NCBI RefSeq assembly: GCF_050003625.1
Contig: NC_134398.1
Location: forward strand, 65,418,891 to 65,482,890
Direction of reading: 5' to 3'
Length of the DNA: 64,000 nt
Origin: Haematobia irritans
Lineage: Eukaryota; Arthropoda; Insecta; Diptera; Muscidae
Shown: in pieces, positions 1-10,750 of the stretch
Layout: each line of letters opens with the position of its first letter
How positions within the stretch are numbered: the first letter of the stretch is position 1
Notes under the pieces: generated by a model
What the model saw: the letters and a program-made list of their open reading frames with translations, nothing else
Databases searched by the model: none
What the model was told of the DNA's origin: nothing
Position numbers and translations under genes: made by a program

Positions 1-858
1 AAAACATTGTAGAAATTTCTTTTAGATTGTGTTTCAACAAATACAGCATTAATTTCCCTCAATGCTTCCATAGGTATTAACGAACAAATACATAAATGAG
101 TACTTCACAAATGGCTTTGTCTAATAGTGCTTATCCTTAAACAAATAAATAATCGTGTCCATATCATAAAACAATAATAGTCATAAATGTTAAGACATAA
201 AACATGGGTTAGACGATACAAATCACCATAGACTCGCACTAGATAATAGGTATTAGTATTGTTATATGTAATTTAGGCATCATTTGTAATCATAATTCAT
301 CGACTCTATATTTGTATATGGCGCCTACTGGAATTACACATGTCGATAGTGTACATTTCAATATTTTGTTTTATGACATCCAATCGATCAAATTTATGAA
401 ATGTTTGCATAAAATCTAAAAAAATGCAGACATGATAGAATGCCATAGCACATTCATGAAAACTTGGCTCCGTCCCCGGGATAACAATCAATGAAATATA
501 AATATGAGAATGTGTTTGATAGACTGATTGAATCCATAATGCCTGTTACTCAAATATGATGTCGGTGAAAAGACATGTGAATAGAAATTGTTGCATACCG
601 TTTGCACTTACAAAAAAAAAACTGTGTATTTACACAAAAACATTGTCTACACTCAAAAAAAAAAAAAAGAAAGAAAGGACCTAAAGCTAATTACGTACAA
701 TGTTTTCTTAATTCTTCTTAATTAATAATAATCAAAATAATACTTTAAAATAAAGCCAAATTCTCAAACTAAGTCTTCGTCTATATTTGAAGCATTTTTA
801 TCTTACGAGTAAATCGAAAGATTTCTCAATTCCCTTAAATCAAGAAGTAATGAAAGTC
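1..858. other. No gene; relic repeat DNA
   Basis: AT-rich sequence with A-runs and no convincing reading frame. From about 652 an A-rich start followed by a 'gaagcatttttatctta' stretch near 789 matches the internal sequence of the repeat at 31,541-32,110, so at least 652-858 is a decayed member of that family. I see nothing identifiable in 1-650. Confidence 0.5.
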
Positions 859-1167
859 TAGCCGCAGTGCAATGGTTTGCATGCCTGCCTTGCATACACA
901 GGGTCGTGGGTTCAAACACCAAAAAGTTTTTCAGCGGAGGATTATCCCACCTCAGTAATGCTGCTGACATTTCTGAGTGGTTAAAAGCTTCTCTAAGTGG
1001 TTTCATTGTAATGTCGAACGCTGTTCGGACTCAGCTATAAAAAGAGGTCCCTCGCCATTGAGCTTAACATAGAATCGGGCAGCACTCAGTGATAAGAGAG
1101 AAGTTCACCACTGTGGTATTACAATGGACTGAATAGTCTAAGTGATCCTGAAATATCGGGCTGCCAC
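859..1167 (+). repeat. tRNA-headed SINE, copy 1 (body; tail displaced to 5,000-5,026)
   Basis: A decayed Pol III head (A-box-like 'gtgcaatggtttgcatg', B-box-like 'gtgggttcaa') is followed by the same body as the SINEs at 47,684 and 58,184 ('ttatcccacctcagtaatgc', 'atcgggcagcactcagtgat', 'cacaatggact'). The body stops at 'gggctgccac', exactly where a hAT-type element begins. The CCTAA-type tail resumes after that element at about 5,008. SINEs are mobilised in trans by LINEs and have no protein. The head carries more changes than the 58,184 copy, so this looks like an older insertion. Confidence 0.85.
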
Positions 1168-1185
1168 CAGGGCTGTGGAGTCGAG

Positions 1186-1261
1186 TCAATTTTGCTCGAC
1201 TCCGACTCCGACTCCAGCATTTTTCATCAACTCGACTCCGACTCCGGAGTCGACTCCGAGT
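1186..1261. repeat. GACTCC-rich subterminal simple repeat (left)
   Basis: Imperfect iterations of CGACTCCGACTCC make up the subterminal zone of the 1,168-4,999 element. The counterpart on the other side is 4,912-4,990. Clustered subterminal motifs are common transposase-binding regions in hAT elements; that role here is inference. Confidence 0.7.
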
Positions 1262-1265
1262 AATA

Positions 1266-2572
1266 AAGGGTGATTTGTTAAGAGCTTGATAACTTTTTTA
1301 AAAAAAAAAAACGCATAAAATTTGCAAAATCTCATCGGTTCTTTATTTGAAACGTTAGATTGGTCCATGACATTTACTTTTTGAAGATAATTTCATTTAA
1401 ATGTTGACCGCGGCTGCGTCTTAGGTGGTCCATTCGGAAAGTCCAATTTTGGGCAACTTTTTCGAGCATTTCGGCCGGAATAGCCCGAATTTCTTCGGAA
1501 ATGTTGTCTTCCAAAGCTGGAATAGTTGCTGGCTTATTTCTGTAGACTTTAGACTTGACGTAGCCCCACAAAAAATAGTCTAAAGGCGTCAAATCGCATG
1601 ATCTTGGTGGCCAACTTACCGGTCCATTTCTTGAGATGAATTGTTCTCCGAAGTTTTCCCTCAAAATGGCCATAGAATCGCGAGCTGTGTGGCATGTAGC
1701 GCCATCTTGTTGAAACTACATGTCAACCAAGTTCAGTTCTTCCATTTTTGGCAACAAAAAGTTTGTTAGCATCGAACGATAGCGATCGCCATTCACCGTA
1801 ACGTTGCGTCCAACAGCATCTTTGAAAAAATACGGTCCAATGATTCCACCAGCGTACAAACCACACCAAACAGTGCATTTTTCGGAATGCATGGGCAGTT
1901 CTTGAACGGCTTCTGGTTGCTCTTCACTCCAAATGCGGCAATTTTGCTTATTTACGTAGCCATTCAACCAGAAATGAGCCTCATCGCTGAACAAAATTTG
2001 TCGATAAAAAAGCGGATTTTCTGCCAACTTTTCTAGGGCCCATTCACTGAAAATTCGACGTTGTGGCAGATCGTTCGGCTTCAGTTCTTGCACGAGCTGT
2101 ATTTTATACGGTTTTACACCAAGATCTTTGCGTAAAATCTTCCATGTGGTCGAATAACACAAACCCAATTGCTGCGAACGGCGACGAATCGACATTTCAC
2201 GGTCTTCAGCAACACTCTCAGAAACAGACGCAATATTCTCTTCTGTACGCACTGTACGCATTCGTGTGGTTGGTTTAATGTCCAATAAAGTAAACTGAGT
2301 GCGAAACTTGGTCACAATCGCATTAATTGTTTGCTCACTTGGTCGATTATGTAGACCATAACTCGGACGTAAAGCGCGAAACACATTTCGAACCGAACAC
2401 TGATTTTGGTAATAAAATTCAATGATTTGCAAGCGTTGCTCGTTAGTAAGTCTATTCATGATGAAATGTCAAAGCATACTGAGCATCTTTCTCTTTGACA
2501 CCATGTCTGAAATCCCACGTGATCTGTCAAATACTAATGCATGAAAATCCTAACCTCAAAAGAATCACCCTT
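1266..2572 (-). mobile_element. Tc1/mariner-superfamily transposon, DD41D type
   Basis: The element is 1,307 bp and flanked by TA (1,264-1,265 and 2,573-2,574). Both ends begin AAGGGTGATT, after which the inverted repeats diverge. It encloses one transposase frame on the minus strand broken by a single stop codon. TA target, length and catalytic spacing place it in Tc1/mariner. The 41-residue D2-D3 spacing matches the DD41D (rosa-like) group. It is inserted in the subterminal repeat of the hAT-type element. Confidence 0.9.
1374..2459 (-). pseudogene. DD41D Tc1/mariner transposase, one nonsense mutation
   Basis: The frame runs 361 codons from ATG at 2,459 to a stop at 1,374, close to full length for mariner-type transposases. 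Residues 1-55 and about 75-115 form the paired helix-turn-helix DNA-binding region ('NEQRLQIIEFYYQNQ', 'RRRSQQLGLCYSTTWKILR'). The catalytic domain shows D159 in 'LFSDEAHF', a second D at codon 252 in 'FQQDGATCHTA' and a third D at codon 294 in 'DLTPLDYFLWG', with 41 residues between the last two. The only lesion I find is an in-frame TAG at codon 248, just before 'FQQDG', where relatives have tryptophan; TGG to TAG is one base change. No frameshift is seen, so inactivation looks recent. A functional gene with readthrough is possible but less likely. Confidence 0.9.
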
Positions 2573-2799
2573 TATAACTAAATCTAATTTTAATACCACT
2601 AATTTGTAGTTCTATTGAGGAGGTACTGTAACTGGATCGATATAAAGTATCGTATTTATTTATGTGTGCAAAAAAAGGTCTTAATTTCAGATTAGATTCC
2701 AATTGAACTCTATATTTAAAATTTAGGGCAATGTTTAATAAATAAAATAATGATATAAATACCCATCATAATATAAGAAGATACCAACAGTATATGTAT

Positions 2800-3672
2800 T
2801 TGTGGACCAAAATTATTGATACTATCTCAAATCCTTTAAATTTGTTGCGAGCTATATAAAGGTATATTCCCATATGCATAAATTTGAATATGAATCGATT
2901 TAGACAAAATTGTATATACTTCTACAAAATCTATGAACTTAAAATGTAAATCTAACGTTATGGGAAAAATAAAAATGCAAGGAAAGTCTAAAGTCGGGCG
3001 GGCCGATTATAATATACTCTGCACAACTTTGTATTTAGATCTACATTTTGATAAAATCTCAAATCGGACTTCTAGAAAATCTCGGGCAATATTTGGGAAA
3101 TATTTATAATTGTTTAGACAATTTCGCAAAAATGCATTTGATTCATTCATTGAAAAATTTGAAAATTTGAGTCATTTCTACAAGTTTTCGACTTAGCAGT
3201 GAGTATCAGTGAGCATACAATTTTGGAAAAATTTTGTCTAGTAAATAAAATTTTTCAAAATTTTATATAGAAATAAAATTTTGCAAAATTTTCTACAGAA
3301 ACAAAATTTTGACTAAATTTTCTATAGAAATTAAATTTTGGCAAAATTTTCTATAGAAATCAAATTTTGACCAAATATATAGAAATAAAATTTTGAATAA
3401 AATTTTTATAGAAATAAAATTTGGCAAAATTTTTTATAGAAATAAAAGTTTGAAAAAATTATCAATAGAAATTGTGTAGCAAACAAAATTTTGCAAAATT
3501 TTCTATAGAAATAAAATTTTGCAAAATATTCTATAGAAACAAAATTTTGACTCAATTTTCTATAGAAATAAAATTTTGACTAAATTTTCTATAGAAAAAA
3601 AATTTTGACAAAATTTGCTATAGAAATAAAATTTTAGCAAAACTTTTTATACCCTTCACCACTACTGTGGTG
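2800..3672 (-). mobile_element. DINE-1-like Helitron fragments with 29-bp repeats
   Basis: About 2,800-2,975 matches DINE-like internal sequence seen also at 6,835-6,970. At 2,979 a second piece begins with the GGAAAGTCTAAAGTCGGGCG end shared with 6,768 and 52,494. The interior passes into 29-bp A/T repeats (3,235-3,720). A hairpin of the ACCCT..CACCAC/GTGGTG type lies near 3,649-3,672, like the hairpin at 53,473-53,503. Two decayed partial copies are likely. Confidence 0.65.
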
Positions 3673-3720
3673 AATTCTATAAAAAACTTTTTATAGAATT
3701 CATTTTGACAAAATTTTCTA
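3235..3720. repeat. 29-bp A/T tandem repeat array (decayed)
   Basis: Repeated units around 'ATAGAAATAAAATTTTGAC' with a period near 29 bp and many substitutions and indels. The same unit forms arrays at 47,060-47,345, 55,797-56,240 and 59,238-59,690, and short runs near 20,650-20,760. In three of these places the array is internal to a DINE-1-like element, so it is a component of those elements and not an independent satellite. Confidence 0.8.
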
Positions 3721-3871
3721 TAAAAAACAACTTTAAAAAAATGTTCTGTCATAATTCGACATATGCGTATGGCCTTAAAATAAAATTTAAAAAAAAATAA
3801 TTTCGATTGTTCGAAATATTTTAAATAAATTGATATGGGCATTAAAATGGATCGATCCAGCCCATCTGCTA

Positions 3872-4776
3872 CACCGAAAGAATTCTCTTCGTTAATTTTA
3901 CGTTTTAATTATTAAATATTATTCGTGAATTCTTCATTAAAATAACGAAATTTTCATTCATTTTCGTAAATTTTACGAAGAACATTTTACGAATAAACGA
4001 AACTTCTAAGTAATATTCTACATTAACTTTTCTTCGTAAAAAGTTCGTACTTTTAACGAAACTTTCTTCAAATTTCATGAATTTTGTGAAGAAGTTTTTA
4101 CGAATATTTTACGAAACATTCTGCGTTAAAATTTCTTCTTAAAAAGTACGAAACATTTTCTTTGAAATAACGAAGAAGTTTCATTGTAGTTGTAAAATTT
4201 CCGGTCGCGACATAAAATTGTATTTTATAATGAGCTTGAGTGTATTCCTTTATTCTATTTTTTTATGCAAGTGTATGCTACTTCTCATTTGGGTGATAGA
4301 GCGCTATGAATAAAAGTGAAGCAATAAAACTAAAAATTATTCAAAAACTTAAGATGTAAAGTAGTGATGTCATTTTTCATACTTGTAACTACAACCAAAT
4401 GCACTTTCGACTATAAATTTTTTTCTAAAAGTTCGAACATTTTTGAAAAAAAGTACGAAAGTTTTTCATAAAAAGTACGAACATTTTTCATAAAACTACG
4501 AAAGTTTTTCATAAAAAGTACGAAACATTTTCATAAAAAGAACGAAATTGTTTCATAAAAAGTACGAAGATTTTTCATAAAAAGTACGAAGTTTCTTCAT
4601 AAAAAGTACGAATTTTTTTCTTACAAACTACGAAAATTTTGGAAGAATTTTTCTTCGTAAAAAGTACGAAATATTTCGTACTTTTAATGAAAAGATTCTT
4701 TGGTTGTAAAACAATGACAAAATTCGTACTTTTAACGAAAATTTTCGTTCTTTTTACGAAGAAAATTCTTTCGGTG
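3872..4776. mobile_element. TIR element (CACCGAAAGAATT ends, TA target)
   Basis: The ends are CACCGAAAGAATT on both sides in inverted orientation, followed by TCTCTTCGT and TTCTTCGTA. TA flanks both sides (3,870-3,871; 4,777-4,778). The 905-bp interior is made of repeated 'AAAAGTACGAA' and 'TTTTTCATAAAAAG' motifs with no coding potential. It is a non-autonomous MITE-like element nested in the hAT-type element. Confidence 0.8.
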
Positions 4777-4911
4777 TAGCCGTAATTGGAAGTTGATTTT
4801 CATTTACCAACATGCTGTACATTGATCGAATGAATAACGCAATGGAAACTAATTCGCGTAAAATCTTGCTTTGTTACAAAAATGTGAAGTGTTTTAAAAA
4901 ATTTGGTTTAG

Positions 4912-4990
4912 CCGGAGTCGGAGTCGAGCAAAATTTTTACGACTCCGACTCCAGCAAAATCTCCGACTCCAAGACTCCGACTCCGGCTCC
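4912..4990. repeat. GACTCC-rich subterminal simple repeat (right)
   Basis: GGAGTCGGAGTCGAG and CCGACTCCAGC iterations form the right subterminal zone of the hAT-type element and mirror 1,186-1,261. A small reading frame across it is repeat-derived. Confidence 0.7.
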
Positions 4991-4999
4991 GCAGCCCTG

Positions 5000-5026
5000 G
5001 CTGCCACTATATCTAACCTAACCTAA
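5000..5026 (+). repeat. Displaced 3' tail of SINE copy 1
   Basis: The second TSD copy GCTGCCAC is followed by 'ctaacctaacctaa', the expected SINE tail. In the intact SINEs at 48,170 and 58,509 'gctgccac' is directly followed by 'ctaacctaacc', so this is the piece severed by the hAT-type insertion. Confidence 0.85.
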
Positions 5027-5937
5027 AGTCGGGCGGGCCTACTATATTATACCCTGCACCACTTTGTAGGTCTACATTTTCGATATCATCTAAAATCCTT
5101 CAAAGTTGTTGGTTGCAATATATAAAGTTCTGTGTACCCATATACATATTTTTACATTCTTTAAACTTAAAATTTAAATCGCCTAATGCCCTGAAGTGAA
5201 ATCAGTGTTAGTAAAAAATATTTGACATATTTAAATCTAAAGTCAAATTTCGCATATGTGCATTTATGGTTATCGGTTAATAGATATGTATTAGAGTTAT
5301 AGGAAAATTTGAGTAATTTTAACAAGTTTTCGACTTAGCAGTAACGATTTTACAAGGAAAATGTTGATATTTAGACCATATTTGTCCAAATCAGAAGAAC
5401 AGATATATGGGGGCTTTATCTAAATCTGTACCGATTTTGACCAAATTTGACACACATCCAAAAACTGTTAATGACTCTCTCTGTGCAAAATTTCAAAACT
5501 CTGAGTGAAACTTTGGCCTCGCTGGTCATACGAATCTATTTCCAGCGAAAAATATATAATTTTATTTATATTGTAATAAACAGTGAAACATTTACATCTA
5601 TACGATGACACTATAATATGGGCATAGGGGCAATTGCACTTTCTCCCCGAATCGAAATTGGATTAAATATGAACCGGTTTCAACCAAATTTGGCATACGT
5701 AGTAAGAATGTTAATTCTACTCCCTATGCAAAATTTCACGTACGGAATAAAACTCTTGCTCCTGGGGCCATATAAGTACATAGCGGGCGAGAGACATATA
5801 TGGGAGCTATATCTAATTTGCAATATCATCCGACCTATATCAAGAACAACTACTTGTATCAAGTTTCAAGTCGATATCTTCTTTCGTTCGGAAGTTGGTG
5901 TGATCAACAGGTGGACGGATGGATAGGTATTTAATCT
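5022..5937 (-). mobile_element. DINE-1-like non-autonomous Helitron, decayed
   Basis: Begins with the TAAAGTCGGGCGGGCC end and 'tataccctgcaccactttg', and continues through the family's internal sequence ('ttttcgacttagcagt', 'atatgggggct', 'agcgggcgagagacatatat'). It ends near 'caacaggtggacggatgg', a decayed counterpart of the (GTCY)n core. Orientation is minus relative to Drosophila DINE-1. The full hairpin end is missing. Reading frames inside (5,618-5,926 and 5,680-5,862) are on overlapping opposite strands and are not credible genes. Confidence 0.75.
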
Positions 5938-6039
5938 GCCTTTTTCATCTAACATATACCCCATATGGACTAACTTACAATTTAGAAGACGATGTCAAGA
6001 AGTGTTAAGATACCTTACCATCAAAATTAAGAATCAGTT

Positions 6040-6660
6040 TAGATTTGTTCGAACTAGATATTTTTGGCGCGAATGATGGCCTTCAACAGGTCGACAAAGA
6101 CATCACACGCTGCCCAATCCCGGCAAAGCACTGTCTTGAGATCATAAACACTTTTGTATCCAAAGAATTTGGTGGCCATTGTGCGGTAGAAATAATATTT
6201 TTGTTACCCCAGGTCTTCAATGTTGTCTTTGGGACATTTGCCTGAAAGTATTCGGCTTTTTGTCCAATGGCTTTAGTCCAAGCTAATTTTTCAGTACGAG
6301 GTGCATCCGTCCTCGCGATATGTTCAGCTCACGAGCAAATTTTCTACCACTACGGCCAGTTTTCTACCAAATGTAGCCTTCACTTTTCGTATCATTTCTG
6401 GTGGTTATAGTATTTCTTTCGTCCAAAGTTTGGACGATACCACATTGCCAGTATCACGGTATCTAATAATAGCCACTTTTGTTTTTCCAGCCAAATATAA
6501 AACATTCACACTATCACGCTTTTATTCCAATAACAAAGAAATTTATTTCTAAATGCAGTAGGTAGAAACAAAATGGAATAAACAAGTCAGCTGTTGAACA
6601 AGCGGTTTAGAAATGATAGCAACCTGCAGATGGTTGTAGTACATATCAGCTAGCGATATT
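6040..6660 (-). pseudogene. Relic Tc1/mariner-superfamily transposase
   Basis: Minus-strand conceptual translation shows transposase-like pieces in shifting frames: 'KVAIIRYRDTGN' near 6,450-6,480, 'PEMIRKVKATFGRK' near 6,350-6,400, 'GNKNIISTAQWPPNS' near 6,165-6,225, and 'DLLKAIIRAKN' near 6,060. WPPNS followed by a disrupted catalytic motif is typical of the DDD transposases of many Tc1/mariner-like elements. Several frameshifts and stops separate the pieces. I cannot place terminal inverted repeats with confidence. It is the oldest-looking transposase in the window, and assignment below superfamily is not possible. Confidence 0.6.
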
Positions 6661-6767
6661 TTCATGTGTTACAACCCGAATAGAAAATTATACCCCTAAC
6701 ATGGTGATGGTGGGTACCAAAAAGTCGACATTTTGATTATGATTGCAATAGCGAAGAGAAAACCGGT

Positions 6768-7540
6768 AAGGAAAATCTAAAGTCGAGCGGGGCCGACTAT
6801 ATTATACACTGCACCACATTGTAGATCCACATTTTCGATAGCATATAAAATCCGTCCAATGTGTTGGGTGCTATATATAAAGGTTTATGTTCCCATATAC
6901 ATATATTTAAATCTGACCCGATCAGGACAAAATTTGTCAGAGTGCCATAAAATTTATAGACTTTAAATTTAAGTCGGCGAATGCCCTGGGTTGGAACACA
7001 TTTGGGAAACTTTTGAATCTGAACCAATTTTGAGACAACTTCGCAAAAGTGTATTTATGATTTATCGGTCGATAGATATATATTAGAAGTATAGCCAAAT
7101 CGGAGTACTTTTTACAAGTTTTCGACTTAGCAGTGGCGATTTTATAAAAAAAAGTGGGTATTTTGCCCATTTTTGCCCAAATTGGAAATATATGGAAGCT
7201 ATATCTAAATCTGGGCCGATTTGCAAAATTTCACGTAAATCGGATTACAACTTTGACTTCGATGGTCATATGACGGACAATCTGGCGAAAGATATATCTA
7301 AATCTGAACCGATTTCAAATTGGTTTGCATATCCAGAACCTTTATTCTACTCCCTGTGCAAAGTTTCAAGTAAATCGGGTTAAAACTTTGGTCTCTGTGG
7401 GTATATGAGTCTAAATTGGTCGAAAGATAAGTGGGAGCTATATCTAAATCTGAACCGATTAAGCCAAATTTAGCAAGTGTAGTTCAAATGTTAATTCTAC
7501 CCCCTCTTCAAAATTTCACGTAAATCTGAGTTCAACTATT
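6768..7540 (-). mobile_element. DINE-1-like non-autonomous Helitron, decayed
   Basis: Starts with 'ggtaaggaaaatctaaagt' and 'gcggggccgactatattata', the same end as at 52,494. The interior carries the 'atgtgttgggtgctatata', 'tttcgacttagcagtg' and 'gctatatctaaatctg' blocks shared across the family. A fragment at 6,690-6,720 resembles the opposite (hairpin) terminus but lies on the wrong side, suggesting an adjacent partial copy. The hairpin terminus for this copy is missing. Confidence 0.7.
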
Positions 7541-7544
7541 GCCT

Positions 7545-7850
7545 ATAATATAAGGTCAACTTGAATAATTCTGAAAAATTCTTCAAAATAAATGAAATAG
7601 TCTTTAAATTTGTTGCATCTGATTATAACGCAAAAACTCGTTAAGACATGTTATTCAAAACTTTATTTTAAAGAGGTTTTTGACTTGAAAAATAGCATAA
7701 TGTCTACTTAAAGTCGAGTCTGAAAATGTAAGTTATCGTTAACGCGTTCTTAAATTAAAACTTGTTTCCTAAAATTAAGTAATCGAAACTCATATTTAAA
7801 TAAGAATTGTGTCCTAAAAGTATTCTTACTTAAATTCTCCGTTTCTTTGA
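7545..7850. repeat. Fragment of the CACTGAAAA-terminated TIR family
   Basis: Shares internal sequence ('aaggtcaacttgaataatt', 'tgaaatagtctttaaattt', 'ttgtgtcctaaaagtat', 'aaattctccgtttctttg') with the complete element at 48,971-49,625 and with 61,318-62,091. Both termini are missing and it abuts the next element. Confidence 0.65.
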
Positions 7851-7853
7851 CTA

Positions 7854-8703
7854 CACGCACAGAAAAAACATGTTTGAGCATTGTTTCCGCATCCATTTAA
7901 TGCTTATATAGAGCATATAATTGTCGCAAAAATTGTGTATTGTTTCTTGGTGAAAAGAATTTTCTAGCCGCTAAAAATGTATGCTGGCAATAAGCATAAT
8001 GGTTCTCAAATGCCGCAAACAAGTTCTATCATTTAAATGATAGAATTTGAGACCATTATATGGTCAGAAAAATCATGTACAGGACCATTCAAATATTTTT
8101 TTTTACTTTTTTTATCGGCTACGTATAGATATGTCTAGAACCATTACTTGGTCATAAAAACCATGTAATTTTTTTTGTGACCTTTTAATTTTTTAACTTT
8201 TTGCAGCGAAACGAATTTTATAAAAATTTTGACCATGTAAACACGATTTTCATTTTGTGCGTCAGGCTAGTGTTGACTTTTGCTTAGAATGGACGGAGAA
8301 TACAGAATTGCTGTGTTTTGTGTTAATTTATTTATTCATAAGTGGCACGTGATTTATGTGAACACAAAAGAAGGGAAATGTAATTGAAAAATGTTACTGG
8401 TTTTTTGATCTGCATTTTTTCTATATTGTATAAGTTATTTTTAGTTTACCAATATAGAGTGTTTAAAACTGTGTGATGTTTGCTTGCATATTAAATACCA
8501 ATAAACAAGGAATTGTTAATAAATAAGTAAATAAATAAAAAAACATTTTCGCTGACGAAAAAGACTATTTTCATAAAGATCATAACATTTTAGGTTGTGA
8601 ACATGTTCTTTTAACTGGGAGAAAAATATTTTTAAAGAATACCGTAACATTTTAGATCGTGACCATTGTTTTTTAATTCAAACAAAATTCTTTTTATCAA
8701 TAA
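7854..8703 (+). mobile_element. CACGCA-terminated TIR element, copy 1 (3' truncated)
   Basis: Starts CACGCACAGAAAAAACATG, the left end of the family seen complete at 44,980-46,123. TA precedes it. It follows that copy to about 'ttctttttatcaata' and then stops, lacking the last ~170 bp and the right TIR. The left end of a second copy follows immediately. No coding potential. Confidence 0.8.
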
Positions 8704-8912
8704 CAAGCACAGAAAAAACAATTTTGGACATGGTTGCCGTATCCATTTAATGCTTATCTAGAGATTGTAATTATTGCGAAAAACATGTATTTTGTCTTTG
8801 TAAAAATAATTTTCGAGGGGAGAAAAATGTATGCTTGCAATAATCATTTAAATGGTTCTCAAATGCCGCAAACATATTCTATTATTTAAATGATAGAATT
8901 TTAGACCATTAA

Positions 8913-9428
8913 CCCTTTCACTACCGATGTCCACTTAGAAGGACATTGGAAAAAGACACAAAATTCTCTTTTCCCACTTAGTTTCGATTTATTTCTCGAT
9001 GTTATTTTAAAGCAGAGGCTTTAATCTAAATAAGCTATAAATATTTTCCATATTGGTGAGCACTACAATACATTTTTATAAACTTCTTTAACAATAAAAG
9101 AAAAATACGAAAATTTGAGACAATTTTTCTACTGTATGTTTCTAGTAAATGGACATTTATACAAAAACTTTAGCTGATACTTCTACGGTATCTTGTTTAT
9201 ATTTTTCTCACATTGTGATAAATGTTATAGGCCAAATAGCGCTTATTTTCGTAAGACCATTTGGTCACAATTCAAGAATTAAGTTTTCAGAACAAGCTCA
9301 TATAGCTCTTGAAGTAATTGAGGTAGGTTCTCAAAATTACAAATTTTGTTCTACATGCTGTTAGTACAAGTAAAAACAGAAGGAATATTAAAGTTTTTAA
9401 TATTAGCTTTATTTCAGTAGTGAAAGGG
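8913..9428. mobile_element. piggyBac-type MITE (CCC..GGG ends, TTAA target)
   Basis: Perfect 12-bp TIRs, CCCTTTCACTAC at 8,913-8,924 and GTAGTGAAAGGG at 9,417-9,428, are flanked by TTAA on both sides (8,909-8,912; 9,429-9,432). TTAA duplication with CCC/GGG termini is diagnostic of piggyBac-type insertion. The 516-bp interior has a 71-codon frame at 9,149-9,364 with no transposase resemblance, so it is non-autonomous. The uninterrupted site survives in related elements ('gagaccattacatggtc' at 45,178). Confidence 0.9.
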
Positions 9429-10750
9429 TTAAATGGTTACATATAGACATGTCTAGAACCATTACATGACCATAAAGGCCATGTACATTTTTTTCGTGAC
9501 CATTTAATTTTTTTGCGCGACAGTTGAGTGTTGATTGTTGTTCCGAATGGATGGAGAATACCGAGTTACTATGTTTTGTTTTAATTTATTTATTCATAAG
9601 TGGCACGTGGTTTTATGTGAGAATAAGAGACGGGAAGTGTAATTGAAAAAATGTACCTGGTTTTTGTTCTGTATTTTGCTATATGGTATCATTTATTTTT
9701 ATTTGCAGTTACATTATATCAGCGTTTGTACATTTGATGAGCACAACGTAAATATGGAATTATTATTTATTGTTGAAATTGAACCAAAATAAAGTGTGTA
9801 AAAATATGTGATGTTTGCTTGCACGACACTATAAATACAAATAAACAATTAATTAGTTTATAAATAAATAAAAAATAAATAAATAATGATAATTTTGTGT
9901 TTTCTTTTCTCACGTGGCGTCCTTTTTTTTTGACGACGAAAAAAGTTGTTTCAGAAAGATCAAAACATTCTAGCAGCGTTGCCAGAATTGTTTCACCAAA
10001 AACCGCTAGATTTGTCCAAAAAACTAGCCAAAAAAAGCTAAAAAATTTAAAAAAATAGCTAGAAAAAAAGCTAAATTTTTTTGTATCAAAAGTCACGTTT
10101 TTGATTGAAATTTAACAAATTTAAAGGCTTTATTTCACTTAAAATGCATATTATTTTAATTGTATTCATTTTATTTCCATTTCTGTGAGACCGTAAGAAA
10201 ATCTAAGTCATGTTAGCTCTGTTTGCGTACTCGATACATTTGGATTACTATCACAAATTTTTACTGGAAGTCCTTCGTTTATATATCCTAGTAAAAACAT
10301 TTTTCCCAGTAAACTTGCAATTATCAGCTGGTTAATCATCAACAAGTCAAATGTGCGATATATTGCACAATGTCACATAGAACTCCATTCGAAAATATCA
10401 ACATATTTCATTTTAACTGAATTAATGATAAATTCGTGAACGAGTACACTTCTCCTAATATTTCCCAAGAGAATAAAACCCATTCTAACTATCTTGCAAG
10501 TTTATACTGAATAACTTTTATTCAAAAATTTCCCTACAAACCTATTGTTGTCCAATTTTCGTAAATGTAAATCCATTCCTTTAATAAATAGCAGATTTTT
10601 TGATCCTATCACTACGAATTTTTTTATTGCATATTTTTATGTTAAAAAAATAATACCACATTCAAAACTTTATTATTATTATTTTATTTATTATTATTAT
10701 ATTATTTCTATGTTCGGTTCCAAAGATTTTGAACACTAATGATTTTGGTA

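Larger units (their letters stand above)
1168..4999. mobile_element. Non-autonomous hAT-type element with nested insertions
   Basis: The termini are inverted: left CAGGGCTGTGGAGTCG, right (reverse complement) CAGGGCTGCGGAGCCG. An 8-bp direct duplication GCTGCCAC lies at 1,160-1,167 and 5,000-5,007. An 8-bp TSD with CAGGG-like ends is characteristic of the hAT superfamily. Both subterminal regions are GACTCC/GAGTCG repeats. No hAT transposase is visible, so it would have moved in trans. The 3.8-kb length is mostly later insertions: a DD41D transposon, DINE-like debris and a TIR element. The target was the 3' end of a SINE, which is restored if the element and one TSD are removed. Confidence 0.85.
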
